From positions 1 through 15,695 of the forward strand of contig CAJUHL010000036.1 in NCBI GenBank assembly GCA_910586425.1: DNA of 15,695 nt, read 5' to 3'. Shown here piece after piece: positions 1 to 9,598 of the stretch. Below the pieces are notes generated by a model, which had not been told where the DNA came from, ran no database searches, and was given only the letters and a program-made list of their open reading frames with translations. Numbering within the stretch: the stretch's first letter is position 1; the number at the start of each line of letters is the position of its first letter. A program made the position numbers and the translations under genes. Source of the DNA: an uncultured Bacilli bacterium. Lineage in GTDB: Bacteria > Bacillota_I > Bacilli_A > RF39 > UBA660.

Positions 1-42
1 ACCACATTTTGAATGATTTTTCTATTTTTCAAAATTAACTAG

Positions 43-183
43 CACAACGCGTTAAAATATGATTTAAAAACAGATATGGAAATATTTGAAATCACTCATA
101 AATGTGCATTTATAAATACTACAAAAACTAGATTGATTCCAATTCAAGAAAATTCGCCATTGACCAAAAATATACAAATATGA
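43..183 (+). pseudogene. Possible 3' remnant of an unidentified gene
   Basis: An open stretch of 46 codons follows an in-frame TAG and ends in TGA just before the phosphotransferase start. Its residues (for example EIFEITHKCAFINTT) look more protein-like than random AT-rich DNA. The only internal ATG, at 76, would give 35 residues and lacks a convincing ribosome binding site. It may be the tail of a gene disrupted by recombination, or chance. No family is recognised. Confidence 0.2.
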
Positions 184-190
184 AAGCGAG

Positions 191-1204
191 ATGATAGTAA
201 TGGATACATTTGAACTACAGGATTTTAATAAAAGAATAGGACTTAATACTGATTTAAGAAATATATCTCAAAAAATATGTGAAAGATATAATTTAGGAGA
301 GTTTATTTCAAATGATTTGATAACGATTGGATACGAGGATTATAATTATTACTTAACAGCTTCAAAGGGAAAATATTGTGTTAAAATTTTTAGTAAAATT
401 AGAACCGAAGAAGATATTAAAAATTATTTAGATAGGATTAGAGCAGTAGCTAATAGTGAAATAAATTCACCAAAGCCTTTAATAGTTAATGATGACATTA
501 CTTTATCATTGGATTATGAAGGCAACCACTATGATATTTGTGTATTTGAATATATTAATGGAAAAAATTATTTTGAATTAGAAGAAAAACCAAGTAAAGA
601 TATAATCAAAGAAATTGCAAGACAGACTGCAATGATAAATAATTTAGATATAAAACCAAATTTTATTTACGATACTTGGGCAATCATAAATTTTGAAGAT
701 GAATATAATAAAAAGAGAGAATATCTTTCGGATCATTATAAAAGTGAATTTGATAAATTGTTAGTAGAGTTAAATGAAATTAATTTTGAAAGTCTCCCAA
801 AAGCATTTGTTCATGGAGATATAATAAGTACAAATGTAATGTTAGATAATAATTCAAAAATATGGATTATAGATTTCGCAGTTTCTAACCATTTGCCAAG
901 AATAATAGATTTATCTGTTATTGCTTGTAATATGTGTTTAGATGAAAAGTCAAAAGAAAATACTTATGATAATATTGCAGTATTATTAAGTGAATATAAT
1001 AAATATAATCAATTAACGGAATATGAATTAAAAGTATTTGGAACTTTTTATAAATTAGCAAATGCAATGCATATTTTACAACCACAATATATAATTCAGA
1101 TGGATGGAGATTCAGAAGAAAATCAATATTGGTTAAATGAGGGTATAATAGGATATTCTTATAGTAAAGATGAAACCTTCGAAAAAGCAATAACCAAAAG
1201 ATAG
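191..1204 (+). CDS. Phosphotransferase of the aminoglycoside phosphotransferase (APH) / kinase-like fold
   Basis: This 337-residue protein probably transfers the ATP gamma-phosphate to a small-molecule hydroxyl in the cytoplasm; the substrate cannot be read from sequence. Visible hallmarks are the nucleotide-binding lysine in KYCVKIF (about K65), a hinge-like VFEYING (118-124), the Brenner motif HGDIISTN (208-215, with D210 and N215) and the metal-binding aspartate in IIDFA (D228). Length and order fit the APH/choline kinase/homoserine kinase II superfamily. The ribosome binding site is weak (GAAAGCGAG). ATG 200 is an alternative start that costs three residues. The next gene follows after 10 bases with a strong GGAG, so the two are probably cotranscribed. 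Drug resistance is possible cargo, but no specific resistance family is recognised. Confidence 0.82.
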   Translation: MIVMDTFELQDFNKRIGLNTDLRNISQKICERYNLGEFISNDLITIGYEDYNYYLTASKGKYCVKIFSKIRTEEDIKNYLDRIRAVANSEINSPKPLIVNDDITLSLDYEGNHYDICVFEYINGKNYFELEEKPSKDIIKEIARQTAMINNLDIKPNFIYDTWAIINFEDEYNKKREYLSDHYKSEFDKLLVELNEINFESLPKAFVHGDIISTNVMLDNNSKIWIIDFAVSNHLPRIIDLSVIACNMCLDEKSKENTYDNIAVLLSEYNKYNQLTEYELKVFGTFYKLANAMHILQPQYIIQMDGDSEENQYWLNEGIIGYSYSKDETFEKAITKR

Positions 1205-1214
1205 GAGAAAATAA

Positions 1215-1562
1215 ATGAATAGAAATTTTGCAGAAAAATGGTTAGATAATTTAAAAAAATATTGGTTTAATAAAGATATAGAAATGGCTATTTCATTATT
1301 TAATAAAACAACTTTTTATCAAGAAACTCCTTTTATGAAACCTTATACAACAATTGACGAAATAAGAGAAGAATGGCAACATATAAAAAATGAAAATATA
1401 CAAAATATAGAATTTAAAGTATTAGCAATAGATAATCTTACACTTATTGCTCAATGGATTCTGAAACAAAATGATCAGGATTATGATGGTATTTATGAAG
1501 TAAAGTTTAATGATAATTTAGAATGTATATACTTTAAAAGTTGGGAAATGATGGATAATTAA
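1215..1562 (+). CDS. NTF2-like / SnoaL-like small protein
   Basis: The 115-residue protein has the features of the NTF2-like cone fold: an N-terminal helix with WLDNLKKYW, a mid-region ETPFMKPYTTIDEIREEW in which a pocket-lining segment leads into a helix, and C-terminal strands ending in YFKSWE. Such proteins are small-molecule isomerases or cyclases, or binding proteins with no catalysis; the exact role is unknown. GGAG at 1204-1207 lies seven bases before the ATG. The gene sits directly downstream of the phosphotransferase and ends at a bidirectional terminator, so it closes a two-gene unit. The family call rests on pattern and length and is moderately secure. Confidence 0.65.
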   Translation: MNRNFAEKWLDNLKKYWFNKDIEMAISLFNKTTFYQETPFMKPYTTIDEIREEWQHIKNENIQNIEFKVLAIDNLTLIAQWILKQNDQDYDGIYEVKFNDNLECIYFKSWEMMDN

Positions 1563-1605
1563 AAAAGACAATTTTTCAGTCAATATGACCTAGAATTGTC
1601 TTTTT
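1562..1605. terminator. Bidirectional intrinsic terminator between converging genes
   Basis: Arms AAAAAGACAATT (1562-1573) and AATTGTCTTTTT (1594-1605) are perfectly complementary, giving a stem followed by T-runs in both directions. It serves the plus-strand NTF2-like gene and the minus-strand relaxase, whose TGA (1580-1582) lies inside the loop. Confidence 0.8.
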
Positions 1606-2884
1606 CTTTTTGTAAATTTTTATCAAAATTATTAAGATTGTCTTGTATTGATTCAGAGCGTTTTCTAATTTCTTTGCAGTAATTATCTAATTTACGAAGT
1701 TCTTTAATTTTGGGTTGAATACCATTTATTTCAGCAAGTATTTCAGATTTTTTATCTTCAGTTTTTGCCCTATGATATCTTTTCCATAGATTTTCTCTTT
1801 TGCCCATAAGATTTTGATATTTTTCATAGTTATTTTTAGCAAATGATTCTAAATCTCCTTTAGTTTCAATTTTATTTTCTAACATAAATTCTGTTTGTTT
1901 TGAAAATGATTCTAACTTTTTAATATCTTGTCTTATGGAATAAGGAAGGTATTGTTTTGGATGTTCCTTTGGAAAGACTTTTAATAAATAACAATAGTAT
2001 AGAAATAAACCATAAATCCCTTTGTGATGATTGTTAGTCTTTGATAGATATTCCAGAAAAATAGATTTATGGGTCATAGGTTTAAAAACGACTTGCCTTG
2101 AGTGATATAATCGTTCGTTAATACTATCTTTTGAATAATCACTACCAAATGCTTTTTCAATTCTAACTTTATCATAACCATCTCTATAAATAGTTATTAC
2201 GCCATTACGATAATAAGTTTTATATCCCAGTAATTTCATTCTATCCATAACTTGCTTTAGAGTGACTGAATAACTAATAACACTATCTAAATCATCTTTA
2301 AGAGTTTTATAATAATCGTTGTCTATTACTTTATGATTATAGGTACTTTTATAACTGATATCTTCATCTAAAACACTTAATCCATATTCAGCACATAATG
2401 AATCAGATATATTTCTTAACTTGGATAAATTAGTACGATTGTTATTGTACTTTTTGCCAGTCTTAAACGAAACAGAGTTGATTATGAAATGGTTGTGGAT
2501 GTGATTAGTATTTTGATGAGTTGCTACAATCACTTCATAATCTTTAAACATTTCATTAACAAGCTTAACTCCTATCTCATGAGCAATATCTGGAGTAACT
2601 TCTCCTTCTTTAAATGATTGATATCCATGATAAGCAAGAACACCATCACTTTTACGATAATAATCTTTGGTATCTTTCATATCATCAAATGGATTATCTT
2701 CAGAGCAATTTAAACAGCTTATATAACATAATTTTTCTTTCTTGAAATCATAATCTTTTTTACCCTCTAAAAAGTCATAATCAACTTTACCATAATCTTC
2801 GTTTATAGTTTTCTTTGGATTGATGATATAATCTATTGATTGTTTTAAATTATTTTTAATACTCCAAATTGATATTGTCGCCAT
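1580..2884 (-). CDS. Relaxase / mobilization nuclease, MOBP (VirD2-like) type
   Basis: The enzyme would nick one strand at the element's oriT and pilot it into a recipient. The relaxase domain fills roughly residues 1-240. A candidate catalytic tyrosine lies in IDYIINPKKT (Y19), the usual position in this family. The metal-binding histidines are in HQNTNHIHNHFIINSV (H123 and H128/H130/H132). The C-terminal third (about 310-434) is lysine- and glutamate-rich and likely coiled coil, as in other IME and Tn1549-type relaxases. ATG is preceded by AGAAAGG at a rather long 13-base spacing. It is the last gene of module A, downstream of tnpV, and a hairpin that could be oriT lies in its leader. The gene looks intact. 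Confidence 0.9.
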   Translation of the reverse strand: MATISIWSIKNNLKQSIDYIINPKKTINEDYGKVDYDFLEGKKDYDFKKEKLCYISCLNCSEDNPFDDMKDTKDYYRKSDGVLAYHGYQSFKEGEVTPDIAHEIGVKLVNEMFKDYEVIVATHQNTNHIHNHFIINSVSFKTGKKYNNNRTNLSKLRNISDSLCAEYGLSVLDEDISYKSTYNHKVIDNDYYKTLKDDLDSVISYSVTLKQVMDRMKLLGYKTYYRNGVITIYRDGYDKVRIEKAFGSDYSKDSINERLYHSRQVVFKPMTHKSIFLEYLSKTNNHHKGIYGLFLYYCYLLKVFPKEHPKQYLPYSIRQDIKKLESFSKQTEFMLENKIETKGDLESFAKNNYEKYQNLMGKRENLWKRYHRAKTEDKKSEILAEINGIQPKIKELRKLDNYCKEIRKRSESIQDNLNNFDKNLQKEKDNSRSY

Positions 2885-2911
2885 AATTAAGGTTTAGCCT
2901 TTCTAAAGAGT

Positions 2912-2938
2912 GGATTTATATGGTGGGAGTATAAATCC
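2912..2938. promoter_or_regulatory. Perfect hairpin in the relaxase leader; oriT or regulatory candidate
   Basis: Arms GGATTTATA (2912-2920) and TATAAATCC (2930-2938) flank a 9-base loop TGGTGGGAG. It lies in the only gap between tnpV and the relaxase, where an oriT is often found. No T-run follows on either strand, so it is not a terminator. The loop and flank (2918-2933) recur at 5515-5530 with one mismatch. Confidence 0.4.
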
Positions 2939-2959
2939 GTTGCTTGCTTATAGATAACA

Positions 2960-3303
2960 TCATGCATAGATTATCTCTTTTAAGATAATTTCTTCTGCAC
3001 AATCTTTATAATTATTCATCAATTTTACCCATTCAAACCCACTAATTTCTTTATTTTTTTCAGATAGTTTATTATCACTATTTCTATAATTATCCATTAA
3101 AGTTTTTAATCTTTTTTCACATTCATTACTGATTGAAACAAGATGATTAGTTAGTTCATCTTTCATTAAAAGTGTCGTGTATAATCCTTTGTGGTATTCT
3201 TTTAAATATTCCAATCTTAAATACCCATACTTATTAATTTCTCCATAATTTTGATTTTTTATAGTTAGATTTGGTAACAAATAATCTCCAACTTTTGTAT
3301 AAT

Positions 3304-3313
<10 letters not shown>
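2960..3313 (-). CDS. tnpV: TnpV family transposon-encoded protein
   Basis: The 117-residue protein matches the TnpV pattern known from Tn4451-type elements. It has N-terminal LNYTKVGDYLLPNL, then GEINKYGYLRLEYLKEYHKGLYTTLL, and a C-terminal FEWVKLMNNYKDCAEEIILKEIIYA. TnpV has no established biochemical role; it travels with large serine recombinases and relaxases. Length is normal for the family. The start overlaps the end of the 86-aa gene by 10 bases, so translation is probably coupled, and only a weak GAGAGA precedes the ATG. Recognition is from memory of the conserved ends and is fairly sure. Confidence 0.85.
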
Positions 3314-5514
<2,201 letters not shown>

Positions 5515-5518
<4 letters not shown>

Positions 5519-5530
5519 AGTGGGAGTATA
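5515..5530. repeat. 16-base repeat of the relaxase-leader motif
   Basis: ATATAGTGGGAGTATA here matches ATATGGTGGGAGTATA at 2918-2933 with one mismatch. Each copy lies in a leader, one before the recombinase and one before the relaxase. A shared regulator, relaxase accessory site or RNA-level control are possible. Confidence 0.5.
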
Positions 5531-5542
5531 TAAACTCTCCAA

Positions 5543-5815
5543 TTAATGCCTTGCTATGTACTCTGATAATTCAGACAATGGGATTTTCTTTTTTAGATTC
5601 CCTATGTAAAAATGTCTCTGTTCATTGAAGAATAAGTATAACTTATTATCAATAATCACTTTATGCGGCTCCACATATGCTAAATTTGTGTGTTCCACAA
5701 TTCGTAAGTAACCCTCTATGATTTCATAGGAGAGGTTATTAAATTTGCAAGACCATTTAATTTGTCTCTTGAGTTCATCACTCATATTGATTTTCTTTTT
5801 TACGATACTAATCAT
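5543..5815 (-). CDS. Small unknown protein upstream of recombinase A
   Basis: The 90-residue protein has a basic N-terminus (IVKKKINMSDELKRQIKWSCKF), then alternating strand-like segments (HKVIIDNKLYLFFNEQRHFYIGNL) and an acidic-to-basic tail (LSELSEYIARH). No family is recognised. The start is ATG 5815, with AAAGG 11 bases upstream; the internal ATG at MSDELK is possible. It is the first gene of module A and is separated from the recombinase by about 135 bases carrying an attenuator and hairpins. By position it could be an excision cofactor or regulator, but nothing in the sequence proves this. Confidence 0.6.
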   Translation of the reverse strand: MISIVKKKINMSDELKRQIKWSCKFNNLSYEIIEGYLRIVEHTNLAYVEPHKVIIDNKLYLFFNEQRHFYIGNLKKKIPLSELSEYIARH

Positions 5816-5834
5816 ACCACATCACACCTTTCTT

Positions 5835-5852
5835 GACTAGACTCTTTTAGTC
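5835..5852. promoter_or_regulatory. Inverted repeat before the 90-aa gene
   Basis: GACTA (5835-5839) and TAGTC (5848-5852) face each other across 8 bases, just before the ribosome binding site of the 90-aa gene. It could be an operator or mRNA hairpin; support is weak. Confidence 0.25.
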
Positions 5853-5859
5853 GACAAAA

Positions 5860-5885
5860 AAATCAATCATATTTCAGATTGATTT
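5860..5885 (-). terminator. Intrinsic terminator of the remnant ORF
   Basis: On the minus strand AAATCAATC and GATTGATTT (5877-5885 with 5860-5868) form a 9-base-pair stem with an 8-base loop followed by seven T residues. It begins within the stop codon of the short ORF ending at 5884. Confidence 0.65.
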
Positions 5886-5976
5886 AATCATTAACGTCAC
5901 TTGGTGCGACGATTTTACCTTTTGGAGCAGATGATAATAGGGTTTTAAACCTAAAATTTAAAAAAATATCCCTCAC
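5884..5976 (-). pseudogene. Short ORF or C-terminal remnant at the element junction
   Basis: This minus-strand frame encodes 30 residues from GTG 5976, ending SSAPKGKIVAPSDVND and a TAA that overlaps a strong terminator. The composition of that tail, with higher GC than its surroundings, resembles a real protein end. The frame closes at a TAA just before the GTG, and the opposite side is the promoter region of the next operon. I infer that it is the 3' end of a gene cut by integration, or a small peptide gene; its family is not recognised. Confidence 0.35.
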
Positions 5977-6047
5977 TCGTTAAATAGATTATATGATAAT
6001 TACTAGAAAAAATCAATAGTTGTATAGGAAAATATCGGCATTTATAG

Positions 6048-6053
6048 TATAAT
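6048..6053 (+). promoter_or_regulatory. Promoter -10 of the 6089 operon
   Basis: TATAAT stands 36 bases before the ATG of the first operon gene. A clear -35 is not seen at 17 bases; TTGTAT at 6020-6025 is too far for an ordinary spacer. Assignment rests on the consensus -10 and position. Confidence 0.4.
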
Positions 6054-6088
6054 TATATCAACAAGAAACTTGTGGAGGAGGATTCAGA

Positions 6089-6430
6089 ATGAATATAAAT
6101 ATTAATAGAGTAAAAATATTTGTAACAATACCATTAGAAAATGTAGAAGAAGTTAGAAATGCTGTATGTGAAGTGGGAGCTGGAATAATCGGAGCTTATA
6201 CTTATTGCACCTCATCAACAAAATCAATTGGTACTTTTATGCCAAACGATAATGCTAATCCATATATTGGCGAGAAAAATAATTTGGAATTTGTCGAAGA
6301 AGAAAAATTAGAATTTGTTTGCAGTATAGATAAAGTAAAAAAAGTAATTTCTAAATTAAGGGAAGTACATCCTTATGAAGAGCCAGCAATAGATATAGTT
6401 CCACTAATAGATGAAGATTATTTTAAGTAG
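6089..6430 (+). CDS. Free-standing YqfO/NIF3-type PII-like (CutA-like) domain protein
   Basis: This 113-residue protein equals the PII/CutA-like domain that is inserted in NIF3 family proteins such as Bacillus YqfO, but here it stands alone. The pattern is clear: an N-terminal VKIFVTIPLENVEEVRNAVCEVGAGIIGAYTYCTSS, a central GTFMPNDNANPYIG, and the signature VHPYEEPAIDIVPL near the end. Family members form trimers and may bind ions or small ligands; no enzymatic role is established. The start is certain: GGAGGAGG lies before the ATG. It heads a closely spaced six-gene plus-strand operon. Such stand-alone copies exist in many bacteria, though an element-borne one is less usual. Confidence 0.85.
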   Translation: MNININRVKIFVTIPLENVEEVRNAVCEVGAGIIGAYTYCTSSTKSIGTFMPNDNANPYIGEKNNLEFVEEEKLEFVCSIDKVKKVISKLREVHPYEEPAIDIVPLIDEDYFK

Positions 6431-6443
6431 AAGGGGTGTAACA

Positions 6444-7007
6444 ATGAGTAAATATAAAACAATGTTAAAGAAAGATATACAATTATGTGATGAATATATA
6501 AGCAAAAATTTTGCAACGCATGGTGAAGTTAAATCATTAACAGGAAAGTATATAATGGACTATCCAAAATTTAATGAAGGAATAATTGCTTATGTTGGAG
6601 TTCCAGGATATGAAACCAATGAAATAGAAAATATTAAAATAGTAAAGAGTAAATTAGAATATTTATTAAATAGAGTTGATAATCCTGAGTTATATAATAA
6701 TTTCAAATCGTCAGGGATAAGCATATCTACAGTAAATAATAATACTAACGATAATTCAAATACTACTAATATAAATATGAGTATTAATGATATAAAGAAA
6801 AATATTGATGATAATACTTATTTAAGTGATTCTGAAAAAAAAGAGTTATTAATTAAACTAGATGAAATAGAAGAATTACAAAAAAGTGAAGAATCAAAAT
6901 CAAAAAAATGGGACAGAGCTAAAAAATTATTGTCATTTATATTGGATAAAGGTGCAGATATAGCAATTATGTATATTCCTCAAATTATGAAAGCTATAAA
7001 TAAATAG
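6444..7007 (+). CDS. Unknown protein with Asn/Thr-rich linker and helical C-terminal domain
   Basis: The 187-residue protein starts at ATG 6444, seven bases after AAGGGG; an upstream in-frame ATG at 6411 overlaps the previous gene and has no such site. Three parts are visible. Residues 1-88 form a folded N-terminal domain (SKNFATHGEVKSLTGKY, then NEIENIKIVKSKLEYLL). Residues 90-115 are an Asn/Thr/Ser-rich linker. Residues 115-187 are a charged helical region ending KKWDRAKKLLSFILDKGADIAIMYIPQIMKAI, amphipathic and perhaps membrane- or partner-binding. This tail resembles a module I have seen on other Firmicute accessory proteins, but I cannot name it. The next gene begins three bases after its stop, suggesting that the two act together. 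Confidence 0.75.
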   Translation: MSKYKTMLKKDIQLCDEYISKNFATHGEVKSLTGKYIMDYPKFNEGIIAYVGVPGYETNEIENIKIVKSKLEYLLNRVDNPELYNNFKSSGISISTVNNNTNDNSNTTNINMSINDIKKNIDDNTYLSDSEKKELLIKLDEIEELQKSEESKSKKWDRAKKLLSFILDKGADIAIMYIPQIMKAINK

Positions 7008-7010
7008 TCT

Positions 7011-8081
7011 ATGAAGAAAGACAAAAATTTTAAAATCGTTAATGAAATTATGAATGATGCATTTTGGCTTGGGTATATTTTAGAAATTAAAAGAAATATA
7101 AATGACTATAGCCAAAAAGAAATTTTAAGTTCATTTTTAGTGTTTTTCTCTTCAATATTTGTAGAAGAAACTTTAAAATCTAATCATGGTGGATTAACTG
7201 GAAATCGAAATGTTACCTTAGAAGAAATTGAAGATTTAAGAAATTATAATTTAAAGTATTGTCCTTCTAGTAATTCTAAAACATCTCAGAAGATTATAAA
7301 AGAAATGGGAATAGATTTTAATACCTATATGTTTGATGTTATATTATATTTAAATGAAAATGAATTACTGGATATTAATTTAAGAAACTGGGAATTAAAT
7401 AAAAAAGAAAATTTTGAATTGTTGGATGGAATAGTATCTACTCCCATAAGGTGGATTGAAATATTAATGCCAGAAATATATGATGCATTAAAGGAGGCTT
7501 TAAAATCACTTTCAGATAAATATATAAATAAAATTTCTTATTCAAAAATTAACAAAAAAACTTATTCTTCTTTCAAACTATTTAGAAAAAGTGTCATTAG
7601 TGAAGATGGAAAATTATATATACTACAAAGATATGGTTTAATAAAATCGACTTTGTTTATTGAAAGTATAATTGATGATGATATTTCATTTGATATTGGA
7701 AGATTACATTTTAATTTCAAAAGCTTTATAATGAAAACTAAAGCTATTATTTTAGAAATGTTTTGGAATGACAAAAAAACTAATAGCTCTATAAACTTGA
7801 TCGATGAAATATTTGAAAAAAATAGCGATTGTATAGATGATAAATTTTATCCAATTAATAGAAAATGTAGAAACAATCTTCATTATTCTGATTATCATTA
7901 TTTATCTAAAAAGGATATTGATGTTTTAAATAAATATCAAAACTTATATTTGAATAATGCTTTATCAGTTTTTGATAGTAATATAACATATAAATTTAAT
8001 AAGTTATATAAAGTATTTTTAGCTATTGCAAAGTTAGAATATTGGAGTAGACCAAAATCATTAAAGGAGGACAAAAAATGA
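7011..8081 (+). CDS. Unknown protein with a HEPN-like R/N...H motif
   Basis: This 356-residue protein is AT-rich in codon use, mostly helical by inspection, and soluble. It has no recognised family. Near the C-terminus PINRKCRNNLHYSDYHY (281-297) carries R284-x6-H291, with RNNLH at 287-291, reminiscent of the RN-xx-H motif of HEPN ribonucleases and their non-catalytic relatives. Helices precede and follow it, as expected for that fold, but the match is short. The gene is coupled to its upstream neighbour (three-base gap) and overlaps the downstream acetyltransferase by four bases (ATGA). An RNase or defence role is conceivable, yet unproven; a purely structural partner of the 187-aa protein is equally possible. 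Confidence 0.7.
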   Translation: MKKDKNFKIVNEIMNDAFWLGYILEIKRNINDYSQKEILSSFLVFFSSIFVEETLKSNHGGLTGNRNVTLEEIEDLRNYNLKYCPSSNSKTSQKIIKEMGIDFNTYMFDVILYLNENELLDINLRNWELNKKENFELLDGIVSTPIRWIEILMPEIYDALKEALKSLSDKYINKISYSKINKKTYSSFKLFRKSVISEDGKLYILQRYGLIKSTLFIESIIDDDISFDIGRLHFNFKSFIMKTKAIILEMFWNDKKTNSSINLIDEIFEKNSDCIDDKFYPINRKCRNNLHYSDYHYLSKKDIDVLNKYQNLYLNNALSVFDSNITYKFNKLYKVFLAIAKLEYWSRPKSLKEDKK

Positions 8082-8488
8082 TTAAAATAGTAGAAAATAA
8101 AATATCAGTTGATGATTTTAATTATTTAACAGACAAAGTTGGTTGGGGTACTAGAGATACTGAGATTGTAGAGGAAGCGTTAAACAATACTTTATTTTCA
8201 GTAAGTATCTATGATGATAATAAAATCATTGGATATGGAAGAATAATTGGAGATAAAACAATTTTTCTCTATATTCAAGATATTATGGTTATTCCTGAAT
8301 ATCAAGGGCAAAAAGTTGGAACTAAAATTATGAACTCACTTCTAACAAAAGTAGATGAATATAAAAAAGTAAATCCTAATATAAGAACATATTTAGGAGC
8401 CTCTAAAGGGAAAGAAAAATTTTATGAAAAGTTTGGATTTAACACTAGATCAAATGCTGATTTAGGAGAAGGTATGGTTTTATTTTAA
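8078..8488 (+). CDS. GNAT family N-acetyltransferase
   Basis: This 136-residue enzyme is expected to transfer acetyl from acetyl-CoA to an amine; the substrate is unknown. The N-terminal VGWGTRDTEIVEEALNN and central IGYGRIIGD lead into the acetyl-CoA-binding motif A, QDIMVIPEYQGQKVGTKIM (67-85), with the pyrophosphate loop Q78-x-x-G81-x-K83. The C-terminal LGASKGKEKFYEKFGF is the usual last helix and strand. Length is normal for a single-domain GNAT. The start overlaps the previous stop by four bases and is preceded by AAAGGAGG, a strong site. It is a common kind of cargo on Firmicute elements and could modify a drug or metabolite. Confidence 0.9.
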   Translation: MIKIVENKISVDDFNYLTDKVGWGTRDTEIVEEALNNTLFSVSIYDDNKIIGYGRIIGDKTIFLYIQDIMVIPEYQGQKVGTKIMNSLLTKVDEYKKVNPNIRTYLGASKGKEKFYEKFGFNTRSNADLGEGMVLF

Positions 8489-8516
8489 TATATTTCTAAA
8501 GTTAGGAGAAAAATAT

Positions 8517-9023
8517 ATGATTCAAAAACACTTTTTAATTATAAAGTATATATTTCAAATATTTTTATATTTGCTAGAAGTTTTAGGAATTTCATACTTA
8601 CTAACATTTATATCAGATGTATTTTGGCAAACCGAAAACTTTATTGATTTTATAGAAAGAATGACAATTTTTTATACATTTTATCAAATAACTATTTTTG
8701 GAATTTTGCAACAACTAAATGATATAAAAAAAGATGAGTATTTAGCTATACTTTCAATGTATAAATATGTTGAATTATATAACTCTGATAAAAGAATCGA
8801 TATAAAAAAGGACATAATAAATCTAGTAAATAAACAATTAGAAAATGTAATGTTAAATGACAATAATATTAGAAAAGAATATTTAGAAATTAAAAAAGTT
8901 ATAGATAATAATCAATCATTTGATGAGACATTATTAAAAGCTAAAATAATAAAGTATGAACATTGTTGTGAAGAAGCAGTATTAAATTGGAGATATTCTA
9001 TTTTAATTAGAATATTCAAATAA
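8517..9023 (+). CDS. Membrane protein of unknown function with two N-terminal helices
   Basis: The 168-residue protein has two hydrophobic segments. The first is about residues 8-36 (IIKYIFQIFLYLLEVLGISYLLTF and following). The second is about 48-64 (MTIFYTFYQITIFGIL). After these comes a polar, largely helical cytoplasmic part rich in lysine and glutamate that ends in a basic IRIFK. There is no signal peptide cleavage site. TTAGGAG lies ahead of the ATG. It sits between the GNAT and ASCH-like genes in the same operon. No family is recognised. A membrane-anchored partner of the operon's other products is possible, but nothing specific supports that. Confidence 0.7.
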   Translation: MIQKHFLIIKYIFQIFLYLLEVLGISYLLTFISDVFWQTENFIDFIERMTIFYTFYQITIFGILQQLNDIKKDEYLAILSMYKYVELYNSDKRIDIKKDIINLVNKQLENVMLNDNNIRKEYLEIKKVIDNNQSFDETLLKAKIIKYEHCCEEAVLNWRYSILIRIFK

Positions 9024-9033
9024 AGGAGTATCT

Positions 9034-9588
9034 ATGAAAGAAATATTTTTAAGTTTTAGACCAGAATATTTTAAGCCATTATTATATGGAATTAAAAAAT
9101 ATGAATATAGAAAAAGATTTTGTGAAGAAGAAACAAGAGCATATCTATATTTAAGTGGAAAATCAAGACAAGTTATTGGTGTTATGGAATTAGGTAAACC
9201 TATTCGCTTAAATCTAACAAGAGAAGATTATTTGAATTATCCAGAAACATTGAAAAGAGTTGATGAATATATTTTAAACAATGATATAAATGCTGTTCCT
9301 ATTAAATCTTTAGCACTATTTGATAAACCAATAAATTTAGATGATATTAGAAAAGAAATTCCCAGCTTTATGCCACCACAAATGTATTTTGTTTTAGATA
9401 ATCATCCTAAATTAAAATCGTTGTTAGAAAGACAATCTCTAAATGAAAAATTATTTGTTCATAATCATGATGGAATTTACTATGATAATCTTGCTATGTT
9501 TGTCAGTGAATTAGAAAAGACAGATGAGTTTAAAAAATTACATTCACTACATGAAAGCAATAATGATTTTGAAAATATAAAATATTAA
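9034..9588 (+). CDS. ASCH-like (PUA superfamily) protein
   Basis: The 184-residue protein opens with FLSFRPEYFKPLLYGIKKYEYRKRF, the pattern of ASCH-type proteins, where a Gly-Lys-Lys stretch then E.R follows a strand-helix unit. Next comes AYLYLSGKSRQVIGVMELGKPI, the core beta barrel. Later IPSFMPPQMYFVLDN resembles the conserved PQMYYYI segment of firmicute relatives. ASCH domains are thought to bind RNA or modified bases; the C-terminal 50 residues lack a recognised domain. GGAG lies six to seven bases before the ATG. It is the last gene of the operon and ends at a terminator. The family call is fairly good; the exact role is unknown. Confidence 0.75.
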   Translation: MKEIFLSFRPEYFKPLLYGIKKYEYRKRFCEEETRAYLYLSGKSRQVIGVMELGKPIRLNLTREDYLNYPETLKRVDEYILNNDINAVPIKSLALFDKPINLDDIRKEIPSFMPPQMYFVLDNHPKLKSLLERQSLNEKLFVHNHDGIYYDNLAMFVSELEKTDEFKKLHSLHESNNDFENIKY

Positions 9589-9598
9589 TATGTATAAT

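Noticed and set aside
5889..5908. Leader peptide MIKSI on the minus strand
   Set aside because: Five codons without a good ribosome binding site, overlapping the remnant's end; easily chance.
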